64,000 nt of DNA from Pseudomonas sp. URMO17WK12:I11 (lineage in GTDB: Bacteria > Pseudomonadota > Gammaproteobacteria > Pseudomonadales > Pseudomonadaceae). The notes below the pieces were generated by a model. It did not search any database. It was not told where the DNA came from and saw nothing but the letters and a program-made list of their open reading frames with translations. The position numbers were made by a program, and so were the translations under genes. Positions 34,701 through 42,236 of this stretch are shown here, one piece after another (the first letter of the stretch is position 1; every line of letters begins with the position of its first letter). Where the stretch lies: positions 232,968 to 296,967 of the forward strand of contig NZ_VEDF01000008.1 in the NCBI RefSeq assembly GCF_007677725.1, given 5' to 3'.

Positions 34701-36648
34701 TGAGCACTTCGGTGTCGCCGAAGGCAAGACCGTGGTGGCCGCGCCGCTGGTCGCCGAGCTGTCTGCGCCACGTTTCCTGGCCGGGGGCGACCGTACCAGC
34801 CTGGCCCTGGACCTGGCCAACCTGTCCGGGCGTGCCCAGCAATTGCAGGTCGAGATCAGCACCGACGGGCAGCTGAGTCTGGCCGGCAGCGCCCAGCAGA
34901 ACATCGCCCTGGCCGAAGACCAGCGCACTACCCTGCTGGTCCCGGTGGTGGCCGCAGGTGGCCTGGGCCAGGGCAAGGTGCAAGTCCGCGTCAATGGCCT
35001 GAAACTGCCCGGCGAGCCTGGCGGAGCTTTCGAGCGGGAATGGACGCTGGGCGTGCGTCCGGCTTATCCGGCCATGCTCAAGCACTACCGGGTTGCCCTG
35101 AACGATCAGCCTTGGTTCCTGCCCGAGGGCGACCTGGCGGCGTTCGAGCCAGCTGGCCTTGAGGCCAGCCTGGCCTTGTCGAGCCGGCCGCCGCTGAACC
35201 TTGCCGAGCAGATCCGTGCCCTGGAGGCCTACCCTTACGGCTGCCTCGAGCAAACCGCGAGCGGGCTTTATCCCTCGTTGTACGCCGATGAGGCCAGCCT
35301 CAAGCGTTTGGGCATCAAGGGCGAGCCGGGCGCCGTACGCAAGCGCAAGATCGAAATGGGCATCGAACACCTGCTGGGCATGCAGCGCTACAACGGCAGC
35401 TTTGGTCTGTGGAGCTCGGACAGCGAGGAAGAGTACTGGCTCACCGCCTATGTCACCGACTTCCTGTTGCGCGCCCGCGACCAAGGCTATGGCGTGCCCG
35501 CCGAGGCCTTGAAGAAGGCCAATGAGCGCCTGCTGCGCTACGTGCAGGAGCGCAACCTGATCGAAGTCGATTACAGCGAAAATGCCGAGCACACCCGCTT
35601 TGCCGTGCAGGCCTACGCGGCCCTGGTGTTATCGCGCAGCCAGCAGGCACCGTTGGGCGCATTGCGCAGCTTGTTCGAGCGCCGCGCCGATGCCCGCTCC
35701 GGCCTGCCGTTGGTGCAACTGGCAGTGGCCCTGGACAAGATGGGCGACAAACCGCGCTCGCAGCAGGTCCTGCAAGCCGGGCTTGGGATCAGCCGCAGCA
35801 AGGGCTGGATGGCCGATTACGGCAGCAGCCTGCGGGACCAGGCGTTGATTCTGGCGCTGTTGCAGGAAAGCCAGCTGGCCAGCGATCAGGTCGATCAACG
35901 CCTGTTCGCACTGTCGGACGAACTGGCTGCCAACCGCTGGCTGTCGACTCAGGAACGCAACGCCCTGTACCTGGCCGGCCGCGGCCTGCTGGGTAAACCG
36001 CAGGCACCCTGGAAGGCACGGCTGGACAGCGCTGGGGAAGTGCGCGAATTGAGCGATGGCGAAGCGGGCATGAAGCTCGAAGGCCCCTTGCTGGCCTCGC
36101 CGCTGAGCGTGCAGAACCAGGGCAGCGAAACCCTCTATCAGCAACTGACGCTGTCCGGCTACCCGCGTCAGGCGCCGGCTGCAGGCGGCACTGGCATGGA
36201 GATCCGCCGCGAGTATCTGGGCATGAACGGCCAGGCGCTGAACCTGCAGAACCTGCGCAGTGGCGAGCTGGTGCTGGTGCACCTGGCGGTCAAGTCTGCC
36301 GAGCGCGTGCCCGATGCTCTGGTGGTCGATCTGCTTCCGGCAGGCCTTGAACTGGAAAACCAGAACCTGGCGCAAAGCGCCGCGAGCCTGGACAACGCCA
36401 GCAGCGCCGTGAAGCAATGGCGCGAGTCGATGCAGAATGCCAGCATCGTGCACCAGGAATACCGCGACGACCGCTACGTGGCGGCCGTGCAACTGGACGG
36501 CTACGCCACCACGCACCTGCTGTACCTGGCCCGCGCCGTTACCCCAGGCACCTACCGAGTACCGCCGCCCCAGGTCGAGTCGATGTACCGTCCCAACCTC
36601 CAGGCCCTGGGCGAAACGACGGGGGACCTCACGGTCAGGGCGCGCTGA
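31750..36648 (+). CDS. bacterial alpha-2-macroglobulin lipoprotein (YfhM-type)
   Basis: This 1632-residue lipoprotein has a signal peptide ending in the lipobox LLSAC (Cys18), followed by an Ala/Pro-rich linker, a chain of MG beta domains, and the thioester motif CLEQ at Cys1165 within YGCLEQTASGLYPSLY, then the alpha-toroid thioester domain and a C-terminal receptor-like domain. Members trap attacking proteases at the periplasmic surface. Presence of the thioester and of pbpC nearby match the E. coli YfhM branch rather than the thioester-less MagD/YfaS branch. ATG at 31750 is chosen for the signal peptide. Confidence 0.92.
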   Translation: MFNKGLLLACALALLSACDSSTPEAPAASAQAPASTPQAAPAKREDPAVLAKRYEGRALSVLDVSEVQLDGASTLSVSFSAPLDAQQDFASKVHLVDTVNGKVDGAWELSDNQMELRLRHLEPQRKLVLTLDKGLLAVNGQQLESEAVSRLETRDMQPTVGFASRGSLLPTRLAEGLPVIALNVAKVDVEFFRVKPEMLSAFLVNWGRNSSLYYYQSKETLDMAELVYSGRFDLNPARNTRETVLLPLAGIKPLQEPGVYLAVMRASGTYDYSQPATLFTLSDIGVSAHRYRDRLDVFAQALEGGKALSEVNLEVHDDKGKLLAQAKTDGAGHAELPITAKADTLIATQGVHTTLLRLNTAALDLAEFDITGPQSNPLQFFIFGPRDLYRPGETVLLNGLLRDQDGKPVKAQPVSVEVRRPDEQVSRKFVWEADANGLYQYQLQLAGEAPTGRWQLLLDLGGGRKQVYEFLVEDFLPERLALELKGSATPLAPEQDARIQVNGRYLYGAPAAGNRLSGQAYVRPLREAVPALPGYQFGSVTEGELTQDLELDEVTLDQAGKALVDIPSRWSEARSPLQLTVQASLQESGGRPITRRLEQPIWPAERLPGLRGLFDGEETDGDAPVEFEFLLADRDGHKLAGDDLKVRLVRERRDYYWNYSQSDGWSYNYNEKFLTESEQTLSIKAGSTAKLSFQVEWGPYRVEVEDPQTGLISSARFWAGYRAQDNAEGGAVRPDQVKLALDKPAYADGATAQVTVTPPAAGSGYLMIESSDGPLWWQEIQVPAEGKTFAVELDKKWARHDLYISALVIRPGERKANATPKRAVGVLHLPLARAERKLALSLQAPEKIRPKQPLTVKIKAANADGSVPKQAHVLVSAVDVGILNITDFKTPDPFASLFGRKAYGADQLDIYGQLIEAGQGRLASLAFGGDAAMAKGGKRPNTTVTIVAQQSLPVTLDEQGQGQATVDIPDFNGELRLMAQAWTDEHFGVAEGKTVVAAPLVAELSAPRFLAGGDRTSLALDLANLSGRAQQLQVEISTDGQLSLAGSAQQNIALAEDQRTTLLVPVVAAGGLGQGKVQVRVNGLKLPGEPGGAFEREWTLGVRPAYPAMLKHYRVALNDQPWFLPEGDLAAFEPAGLEASLALSSRPPLNLAEQIRALEAYPYGCLEQTASGLYPSLYADEASLKRLGIKGEPGAVRKRKIEMGIEHLLGMQRYNGSFGLWSSDSEEEYWLTAYVTDFLLRARDQGYGVPAEALKKANERLLRYVQERNLIEVDYSENAEHTRFAVQAYAALVLSRSQQAPLGALRSLFERRADARSGLPLVQLAVALDKMGDKPRSQQVLQAGLGISRSKGWMADYGSSLRDQALILALLQESQLASDQVDQRLFALSDELAANRWLSTQERNALYLAGRGLLGKPQAPWKARLDSAGEVRELSDGEAGMKLEGPLLASPLSVQNQGSETLYQQLTLSGYPRQAPAAGGTGMEIRREYLGMNGQALNLQNLRSGELVLVHLAVKSAERVPDALVVDLLPAGLELENQNLAQSAASLDNASSAVKQWRESMQNASIVHQEYRDDRYVAAVQLDGYATTHLLYLARAVTPGTYRVPPPQVESMYRPNLQALGETTGDLTVRAR

Positions 36649-36657
36649 CGCGCTTCA

Positions 36658-36709
36658 AGCCGCAAGCTGCAGGTAAAAGCAGATCTGCTTCTGCTTGCAG
36701 CTTGCGGCT
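36658..36709. repeat. nested palindrome between convergent genes
   Basis: A perfect 14-pair stem (AGCCGCAAGCTGCA at 36658-36671 with its complement at 36696-36709) encloses a second perfect palindrome, AAGCAGATCTGCTT (36677-36690). It starts nine bases after the alpha-2-macroglobulin stop and ends eight bases before the stop of the convergent membrane protein. It may be a bidirectional terminator made from a genomic repeat. Confidence 0.65.
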
Positions 36710-36717
36710 CGCAGCGC

Positions 36718-37011
36718 TCAATGCACGACCCAGCTCATGACCCAGAGCCCCAGGGCCAACCAGATGATGCCGAGGATGATGGATGCGCGCATGAAGGCGC
36801 GGATGGCCGAGTACAACAGCAGCAAGCCGACGATCAGGGCCAGGATGCTCACCAGGGAGGTGTCCATGCCCAGCGTGCGGGCCAGGCCATCGATGAAGTT
36901 GCCGCCGGCATTGGCCAGTACGTTGAACAGACCGCTCAGGGCGTCGACGATGATCCTGATCACCGACCCCAGGGCCTGACCCAGCCATTCGAAAAAACCT
37001 TCTACATGCAT
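36718..37011 (-). CDS. small membrane protein of unknown function
   Basis: This 97-residue protein has an N-terminal amphipathic stretch (HVEGFFEWLGQALGSVIRIIVDAL) and two hydrophobic segments near residues 52-70 and 75-94. I do not recognise a family. It is encoded opposite to, and between, the alpha-2-macroglobulin and pbpC genes, which are normally a functional pair. AGGAAG lies seven bases before the ATG. Codon use looks like its neighbours. Confidence 0.7.
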   Translation of the reverse strand: MHVEGFFEWLGQALGSVIRIIVDALSGLFNVLANAGGNFIDGLARTLGMDTSLVSILALIVGLLLLYSAIRAFMRASIILGIIWLALGLWVMSWVVH

Positions 37012-37088
37012 AGTTGCTTCCTGATCAACGAATCGGCGAGTTTGCCGCTTTCAAGCCTTTGGCCATTATCTGCCAGGGTCGGTTCCCG

Positions 37089-39443
37089 ATGCCAAGCTTA
37101 GCCCGGCCCCACACCCGTGGCGCGAGGCATGTACGCAGCATTGTGATCGTGGTGCTGATTGCCCTGGGCCTGCTGTGGCTGGCCGATCGCCTATGGCCGT
37201 TGCCGATGCCGGGCAACGACCTGGCCCGGGTAGTGCTGGCCGAAGACGGCACGCCGCTGTGGCGCTTTGCCGATGCCGATGGCGTGTGGCGCTACCCGGT
37301 CAGCCCCGAGCAAGTGTCGCCGCTGTACCTGCAGGCCTTGCTGACCTACGAGGACCGCTGGTTCTACCAGCATCCGGGGGTCAACCCGATGGCCATGGTC
37401 CGCGCAGCCTGGCTCAACCTGCGCGCAGGGCGGGTGGTGTCGGGCGGCAGCACGTTGTCGATGCAGGTGGCGCGCCTGCTCGATCCGCATGACCGCACCT
37501 TCACCGGCAAACTGCGACAACTGTGGCGCACCCTGCAGCTGGAGTGGCACCTGTCCAAGCGTGAGATTTTGCAGCTGTACCTCAATCGCGCGCCCTTCGG
37601 TGGCACCTTGCAAGGGGTGGCCGCAGCCAGCTGGGCATATCTGGGCAAATCGCCGCAGCACCTGACCCACGCCGAGGCGGCGTTGTTGGCGGTGTTGCCC
37701 CAGGCCCCCAGCCGGCTGCGCCCGGACCGTCACCCGGCCCGTGCCCAGCACGCCCGCGACAAGGTGCTCGAGCGCCTGGGCGAATACCAGGTGTGGCCGG
37801 CCCAGGTGCTCAAGGAAGCTGCCGAAGAGCCGCTGCTGCTGGCCCCGCGACAGGAGCCGGCGCTTGCGCCCTTGCTGGCACGGCGGCTCAACAGCCCTGA
37901 CAGCCCGACGCTGATCCACACCACCCTCGACGCCTCGTTGCAACGGCGCCTCGAAGACCTGTTGCTGGGTTGGCGTGCGCGCCTGCCGGAACGCACGTCG
38001 GCGGCGATCCTGGTGGTCGAGGCGCAAAGCATGGCAGTGCGGGCTTACCTGGGCTCGGTGGACATGGCCGATGAACGCCGCTTCGGCCATGTCGACATGG
38101 TCCGTGCGCTGCGCTCGCCGGGCTCCACGCTCAAGCCGTTTCTGTACGGCTTGGCCTTGGATGACGGGCTGATCCATTCCGAATCGTTGTTGCAGGATGT
38201 ACCGCGGCGCTACGGCGACTACCGTCCTGGCAACTTTTCGATGGGCTTCAGTGGGCCGGTATCGGCAAGCTCGGCGCTGGCGCTGTCGCTCAATTTGCCA
38301 GCGGTGCAGTTGCTCGAGGCTTATGGCCCCAAGCGCTTTGCCGGGCAGCTGCGCATGGCTGGGGTGCCGTTGGCGCTGCCACCGCTTGCCGAACCGAACC
38401 TGTCGCTGATTCTCGGCGGTGCCGGCAGCCGCCTGGAGGATCTGGTCGGCGGTTACGCGGCGCTGGCCCGCGGCGGCAACAGCGCGCGGATGCGCCTGCA
38501 ACCGCAGGACCCGCTGCTCGAGCGCAGGCTGATGTCAGCCGGCGCTGCCTGGATTGTCCGGCGCATCCTCAGCGGACAGGCCCGGCCGGACCGCGATCCG
38601 CATGCCGAGTTGGTGCAGCGCCCGCAGCTGGCGTGGAAAACCGGCACCAGTTACGGCTTTCGTGATGCCTGGTCGATCGGCGTGGGCCCGCGTTATCTGA
38701 TCGGCGTATGGATCGGCCGCCCGGACGGCACGCCGGTGCCAGGGCAATTCGGCCTGGCCTCGGCGGCGCCGCTGATGCTGCAGGTGCATGATCTGCTGAG
38801 CAACCGCGACAGCCAGCGCGGTATCCGGTTACCCGTGGAGCGCGTGCCGGCCAGCGTGGGCGTGGCTGCGATCTGTTGGCCCCTGGGCCAGCCGATGAGC
38901 CGGCAAGACCCGAACTGTCGGCGTCAGCGCTTTGCCTGGACCCTCGATGGCACCACGCCACCGACCTTGCAGGCGGCCGACCAACCCCTGGGGCTAGGGC
39001 TGCATGAAACCGTCTGGACCAACACCCAGGGGCTGCGCGTCGACAGCAGTTGCCCAGGCGCCACGTCCCACGACATCGCCCTGTGGCCGGCGCCCCTGGA
39101 ACCCTGGCTGCCGAAAGTCGAGCGGCGCGCAGCGCGCCTGCCGGGGATCGATCCGCTTTGCCCGCCGCAGGTGCCGGCCAGCGCGCCGCCGCTGGCGATC
39201 GTCGGGGTTCGGGCAGGCGATCACCTGCGTCGCCCGGCCACCAGCAGCGAGGTGTTGCAGGTTCAGGTCTCGGCATTGGGCGGCGGCTGTCGGCGCTGGT
39301 GGTTCCTCAATGGCCAACCGGTGGGGCAGAGCGACGGCCAGCAGAACCTGTCGGTGCGCTTCGATCACGCCGGGCAATTCGAGCTCAGCGCCCTGGACGA
39401 GAGCGGCGAGACGGCCCGGGTGGCGTTTCAGGTCAACGATTGA
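37089..39443 (+). CDS. pbpC: penicillin-binding protein 1C
   Basis: PbpC is a bifunctional-type class A PBP. The 784-residue protein has a membrane anchor (about 17-33), a glycosyltransferase domain with TYEDRWFYQHPGVNP (Glu88) and GGSTLSMQVARLL, a transpeptidase domain with SPGSTLKPF (active Ser346), a downstream SLN and KTGTS (Lys517), and the C-terminal BiPBP_C domain of about 90 residues specific to PBP1C. Its partner alpha-2-macroglobulin is upstream; a repair role after periplasmic breach has been proposed for this pair. ATG at 37089 has only a weak AGGG upstream. Confidence 0.93.
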   Translation: MPSLARPHTRGARHVRSIVIVVLIALGLLWLADRLWPLPMPGNDLARVVLAEDGTPLWRFADADGVWRYPVSPEQVSPLYLQALLTYEDRWFYQHPGVNPMAMVRAAWLNLRAGRVVSGGSTLSMQVARLLDPHDRTFTGKLRQLWRTLQLEWHLSKREILQLYLNRAPFGGTLQGVAAASWAYLGKSPQHLTHAEAALLAVLPQAPSRLRPDRHPARAQHARDKVLERLGEYQVWPAQVLKEAAEEPLLLAPRQEPALAPLLARRLNSPDSPTLIHTTLDASLQRRLEDLLLGWRARLPERTSAAILVVEAQSMAVRAYLGSVDMADERRFGHVDMVRALRSPGSTLKPFLYGLALDDGLIHSESLLQDVPRRYGDYRPGNFSMGFSGPVSASSALALSLNLPAVQLLEAYGPKRFAGQLRMAGVPLALPPLAEPNLSLILGGAGSRLEDLVGGYAALARGGNSARMRLQPQDPLLERRLMSAGAAWIVRRILSGQARPDRDPHAELVQRPQLAWKTGTSYGFRDAWSIGVGPRYLIGVWIGRPDGTPVPGQFGLASAAPLMLQVHDLLSNRDSQRGIRLPVERVPASVGVAAICWPLGQPMSRQDPNCRRQRFAWTLDGTTPPTLQAADQPLGLGLHETVWTNTQGLRVDSSCPGATSHDIALWPAPLEPWLPKVERRAARLPGIDPLCPPQVPASAPPLAIVGVRAGDHLRRPATSSEVLQVQVSALGGGCRRWWFLNGQPVGQSDGQQNLSVRFDHAGQFELSALDESGETARVAFQVND

Positions 39444-39466
39444 GGCGCGCCGCAACGCGCCTCAAT
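39439..39466. terminator. hairpin overlapping convergent stop codons
   Basis: ATTGAGGCGCG-CCGCAA-CGCGCCTCAAT is a perfect 11-pair stem that spans the ends of pbpC and the convergent regulator gene. It probably acts as a terminator in both directions, although there is no T-run. Confidence 0.55.
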
Positions 39467-40238
39467 GGGTGGTGAAGCGCTGGAACACCGGTGAAGAGCT
39501 CGGCGTCAGCGCCAAAGCCAATTGGGTGCGGTTATGCATGTGCGTGAGCCGCAACACCTGCGACACATACAACTTCACCGTATTCTCGGTAATACCCAGT
39601 TCACAGGCGATCTGATAGTTGGTCTTGCCCTTGCTGACCAGGCGCGCAACCTCCATCTGTCGAGGCGACAGCTTCTCGAAGGCTGCAGGCAGCTCGGCGT
39701 CGCTTTCCAGCACGTCGCTGGAGCGACGATGCACACCTTGGCCACGGGCTTTCTCCAGGTCCTGGTAAAGCTCATCGATGGAGCCTGCCAGATCCTGCAG
39801 GCGCTGGTTGAGATTGCCCAGGTGCTGAAGATTGGCCTTGCGTTCAAGCAGCACTTGCTCTTGCCGGCGCACGCCCTCAAGGAGCTCGTCGAGGTCCATG
39901 GGCTTTTGATAATAATCAGCGAAGCCTTCGCGGAGGGCGCGGATCACATCCTGCTTCTCTGCGCGCCCGGTGAGCATGATGGCTTCGAACAGCCGCTCAC
40001 GCCCGCCCAGTGCCTTGAGCGCGCGCACCAACTCGACGCCATCGCGCTCGGGCATATGCAGGTCGCACAGCACCAAGCCAATGGTCTCGTCGGCGATGAA
40101 CTGCTCGATGGCTTCATCGCTGGAATGGGCCGCAGCGCACTGGTAGCCCTTGATGCCGAGATACTCACACAACTGTTCGACAATGACTGGCTGGTCATCG
40201 ACGACCAGCACTTTTACCTCGCTGTAAGACTTGCTCAC
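39462..40238 (-). CDS. PprB-like response regulator (receiver + LuxR HTH)
   Basis: The 258-residue protein has an N-terminal receiver domain (acidic pair DD at 14-15, phosphoacceptor Asp59 in LCDLHMP, Lys in YYQKP near 111), a predicted coiled coil (about 128-165) and a C-terminal LuxR-type helix-turn-helix (LSPRQMEVARLVSKGKTNYQIA). GTG at 40238 follows GGAGG by six bases; an upstream TTG is less likely. Architecture and the neighbouring prepilin peptidase resemble P. aeruginosa PprB, which controls Flp/Tad pili and other adhesins. No sensor kinase gene is in the window. Confidence 0.8.
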   Translation of the reverse strand: MSKSYSEVKVLVVDDQPVIVEQLCEYLGIKGYQCAAAHSSDEAIEQFIADETIGLVLCDLHMPERDGVELVRALKALGGRERLFEAIMLTGRAEKQDVIRALREGFADYYQKPMDLDELLEGVRRQEQVLLERKANLQHLGNLNQRLQDLAGSIDELYQDLEKARGQGVHRRSSDVLESDAELPAAFEKLSPRQMEVARLVSKGKTNYQIACELGITENTVKLYVSQVLRLTHMHNRTQLALALTPSSSPVFQRFTTH

Positions 40239-40357
40239 ACCCCACCTCCATGTTCTCAAGCGGCCCTGCTCCCGGGCCAGACGCTCTGGCAGCTTAACGG
40301 TAGCCGCTGTCAGCGAATCTGCAAAACATCCTACAAGTCATCCGACAACAGGGGGGG

Positions 40358-40828
40358 TTATTGGATCCATACGGCTGTCAGGAGAAAGCCGGTGAGCACG
40401 TACGGAACGAACGCCTGCCTGTCGCCCATCTGTTCGGTGAGGGCGGTCAGGTGTTTTTTCAGTTTTGGGTTGAGCAGTTTCCACAGCCGCCTGCGCAACA
40501 GCAGCCAGAGCACCACGCTGACCCCGGCGCCGATAAACGTGCCGAGGACATAATGCGGACTGGTGGCCAAGGCCAGGGCGCCCATCAGCTTGACGTCGTC
40601 GGCTGCCAGGCGCCCGAGCATGTAGCCTGGCAAGGTCAGCAACATCACGATGGCCAAGGCCCAGCCGGCGTCGCTGGCCTCGGCGCCGATCCAGCTGTGG
40701 CCGGTTGCGAAAAGCCAGACCAGGGCGCCAGTGGCGGCACCCACGGTCAGCATGTTGGCGATCTGACGCTGGCGCAGATCTTGTTCGGTGCACAAGGCAA
40801 GCCACATCAGAAGGACCATGCTTTGCAT
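40358..40828 (-). CDS. A24-family prepilin peptidase (FppA/CpaA-like)
   Basis: This 156-residue polytopic protein lacks the N-terminal methylase domain, as in the CpaA/FppA group that processes Flp pilins. Both catalytic aspartates are visible: EQDLRQRQIAN in the first loop and the AADDVKLMGAL segment in the middle, the latter a variant of GxGDxKL. It lies 119 bases upstream of the PprB-like regulator on the same strand, recalling the adjacent fppA-pprB pair of P. aeruginosa. No pilin, secretin or Tad ATPase is encoded in the window. Confidence 0.78.
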   Translation of the reverse strand: MQSMVLLMWLALCTEQDLRQRQIANMLTVGAATGALVWLFATGHSWIGAEASDAGWALAIVMLLTLPGYMLGRLAADDVKLMGALALATSPHYVLGTFIGAGVSVVLWLLLRRRLWKLLNPKLKKHLTALTEQMGDRQAFVPYVLTGFLLTAVWIQ

Positions 40829-40858
40829 CGGCAGCCCGCCATCCTAATCATTGAACAC

Positions 40859-40896
40859 GTCTACCCGATCGGTCAGGTTTCCTAATCAGGGTAGAC
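40859..40896. promoter_or_regulatory. inverted repeat upstream of prepilin peptidase gene
   Basis: GTCTACCC (40859-40866) and GGGTAGAC (40889-40896) form a perfect 8-base inverted repeat with a 22-base spacer, about 30 bases upstream of the prepilin peptidase start. It could be an operator; no promoter boxes are convincing. Confidence 0.35.
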
Positions 40897-40990
40897 GCGA
40901 TCTGACGAACGGACAGGTCGGGATGGCAAAAAGCGTCGCTGCAGGGGCGATTCGGCGTCGCAACAGGCCCGGCAGCAGCTGACGAGCGGT

Positions 40991-41560
40991 CTACTTCGCT
41001 CGGCCTGGGGGGTAGTTGCCGAGCACTTGCGCGACGGTTTTCTGAATGGCGCTGTTGCGCTCGTCGGGGCTCGGCGGGTAGCTGTTCATGATCTGTTCGG
41101 CACTGCCGCGCCACACCAACTTGCCATCACGGCCATCGAACAGGTCGACCTGAATGGTCGCGACCTTGTAATCGACGCTGCGCGTCTCGTTGTACATCGG
41201 GCCGCCCCAGTAACCGTTCCAGTAGCCGCCCCAGGCGCCGCCGTAATTGGTGGTGATCTGTTGCTGACGCTGCTCGACGATCAGGTAGGCGCGCACTTTC
41301 ACATCCGCCTTGACCGTGCCCTGGGCCGGGCGCAGTCCGCGTTGATCGAGCTGTTGCGCCACCGCCGTGCGGATGCGTTGTTCGGTCAGGTCGCTCTTGA
41401 TGCGTGGGTCATCCGGGCGGTACTGCAGCGCCGGCTCCTGCCAGGCCCAGCTGCGATAGGCGGCAAAGTCGCGGCTGGCGTCGAAATCCTGCTGCACGTT
41501 AGTGCTCGAACAGGCCGCGAGCAACAACACGGCCGTCACTAGAACGAGACGATGCCACAT
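40991..41560 (-). CDS. DUF4136 lipoprotein (first of a tandem pair)
   Basis: This 189-residue protein has a signal peptide ending in the lipobox LLAAC (Cys17) and a DUF4136 domain with the opening DFAAYRSWAW and the terminal DERNSAIQKTVAQVLGNYPP. A Gly/Trp/Tyr-rich loop (GGAWGGYWNGYWGG) sits in the middle. Function is unknown. It lies 19 bases downstream of a paralogue on the same strand. Confidence 0.82.
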   Translation of the reverse strand: MWHRLVLVTAVLLLAACSSTNVQQDFDASRDFAAYRSWAWQEPALQYRPDDPRIKSDLTEQRIRTAVAQQLDQRGLRPAQGTVKADVKVRAYLIVEQRQQQITTNYGGAWGGYWNGYWGGPMYNETRSVDYKVATIQVDLFDGRDGKLVWRGSAEQIMNSYPPSPDERNSAIQKTVAQVLGNYPPGRAK

Positions 41561-41579
41561 GATGGTTCTCCGTTAGGGA

Positions 41580-42215
41580 TCAACTGGGAGGATAGCCGCT
41601 GAGCGCTTTGTCGACCGACTCACGCAGGGCCCTTTCACGCGCCCGCGGCGAGCTTTTGTCACCGGAGGTTTCGGCGCTGGCGCTCCATACCGGCTGGCCA
41701 GTAGCGGCGTCGAACAGGTCAATGCGCACCACCAGTACCTCTACTTCATAGGTACGCACCACCGGAACGCTGCCGTAGGCGCCGTAGCCATTGCGATAGC
41801 CACCAACGCCGACGCCGCCGTATGGGTAGGGACCGTAGTAGGGGTCGTAACTGTCGTAGTCGCGCACCTGGCGCAAACGCCGCTCTACACGCATGTCGGC
41901 ACTGACCAGCACGTCGCCACGGCCGCCGCGAGCCGGGCGTAGACCGTGCTGGTCAAGGGCGCCGCTGACTGCATCGGCGAGCTGCCCCGGGTCGCCACCT
42001 GCCACGCCGCTGGGCGACTGACCGGCCCGCCAGCTCCAACTGCGGTAGCGGCCATAGTCGCGCGGTGCGGCCGGGTAGGCGCTGGCATCGAAGGTATGTG
42101 CCGCTTGCGCCGGTGCCGGCGGCAGCGGCCGGCTGCTGGCGACATAGGGGTTGCTGCCCTGGCAGCCCGCCAGGGCGAACGCGACAAGGGCCAGGCAAAA
42201 AGCGCGGTACAGCAT
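41580..42215 (-). CDS. DUF4136 lipoprotein (second of a tandem pair)
   Basis: This 211-residue lipoprotein (lipobox ALAGC, Cys18) shares the DUF4136 plan with its downstream neighbour: YGRYRSWSWR, QHGLRPARG, a Gly/Tyr-rich loop and a closing VDKALSGYPP. The pair probably arose by duplication and diverged. It follows cmoM by 21 bases on the same strand, so it may belong to the mazG-cmoM transcript. Function is unknown. Confidence 0.82.
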   Translation of the reverse strand: MLYRAFCLALVAFALAGCQGSNPYVASSRPLPPAPAQAAHTFDASAYPAAPRDYGRYRSWSWRAGQSPSGVAGGDPGQLADAVSGALDQHGLRPARGGRGDVLVSADMRVERRLRQVRDYDSYDPYYGPYPYGGVGVGGYRNGYGAYGSVPVVRTYEVEVLVVRIDLFDAATGQPVWSASAETSGDKSSPRARERALRESVDKALSGYPPS

Positions 42216-42236
42216 GGGTTGCTCCTCAGGAATGAG

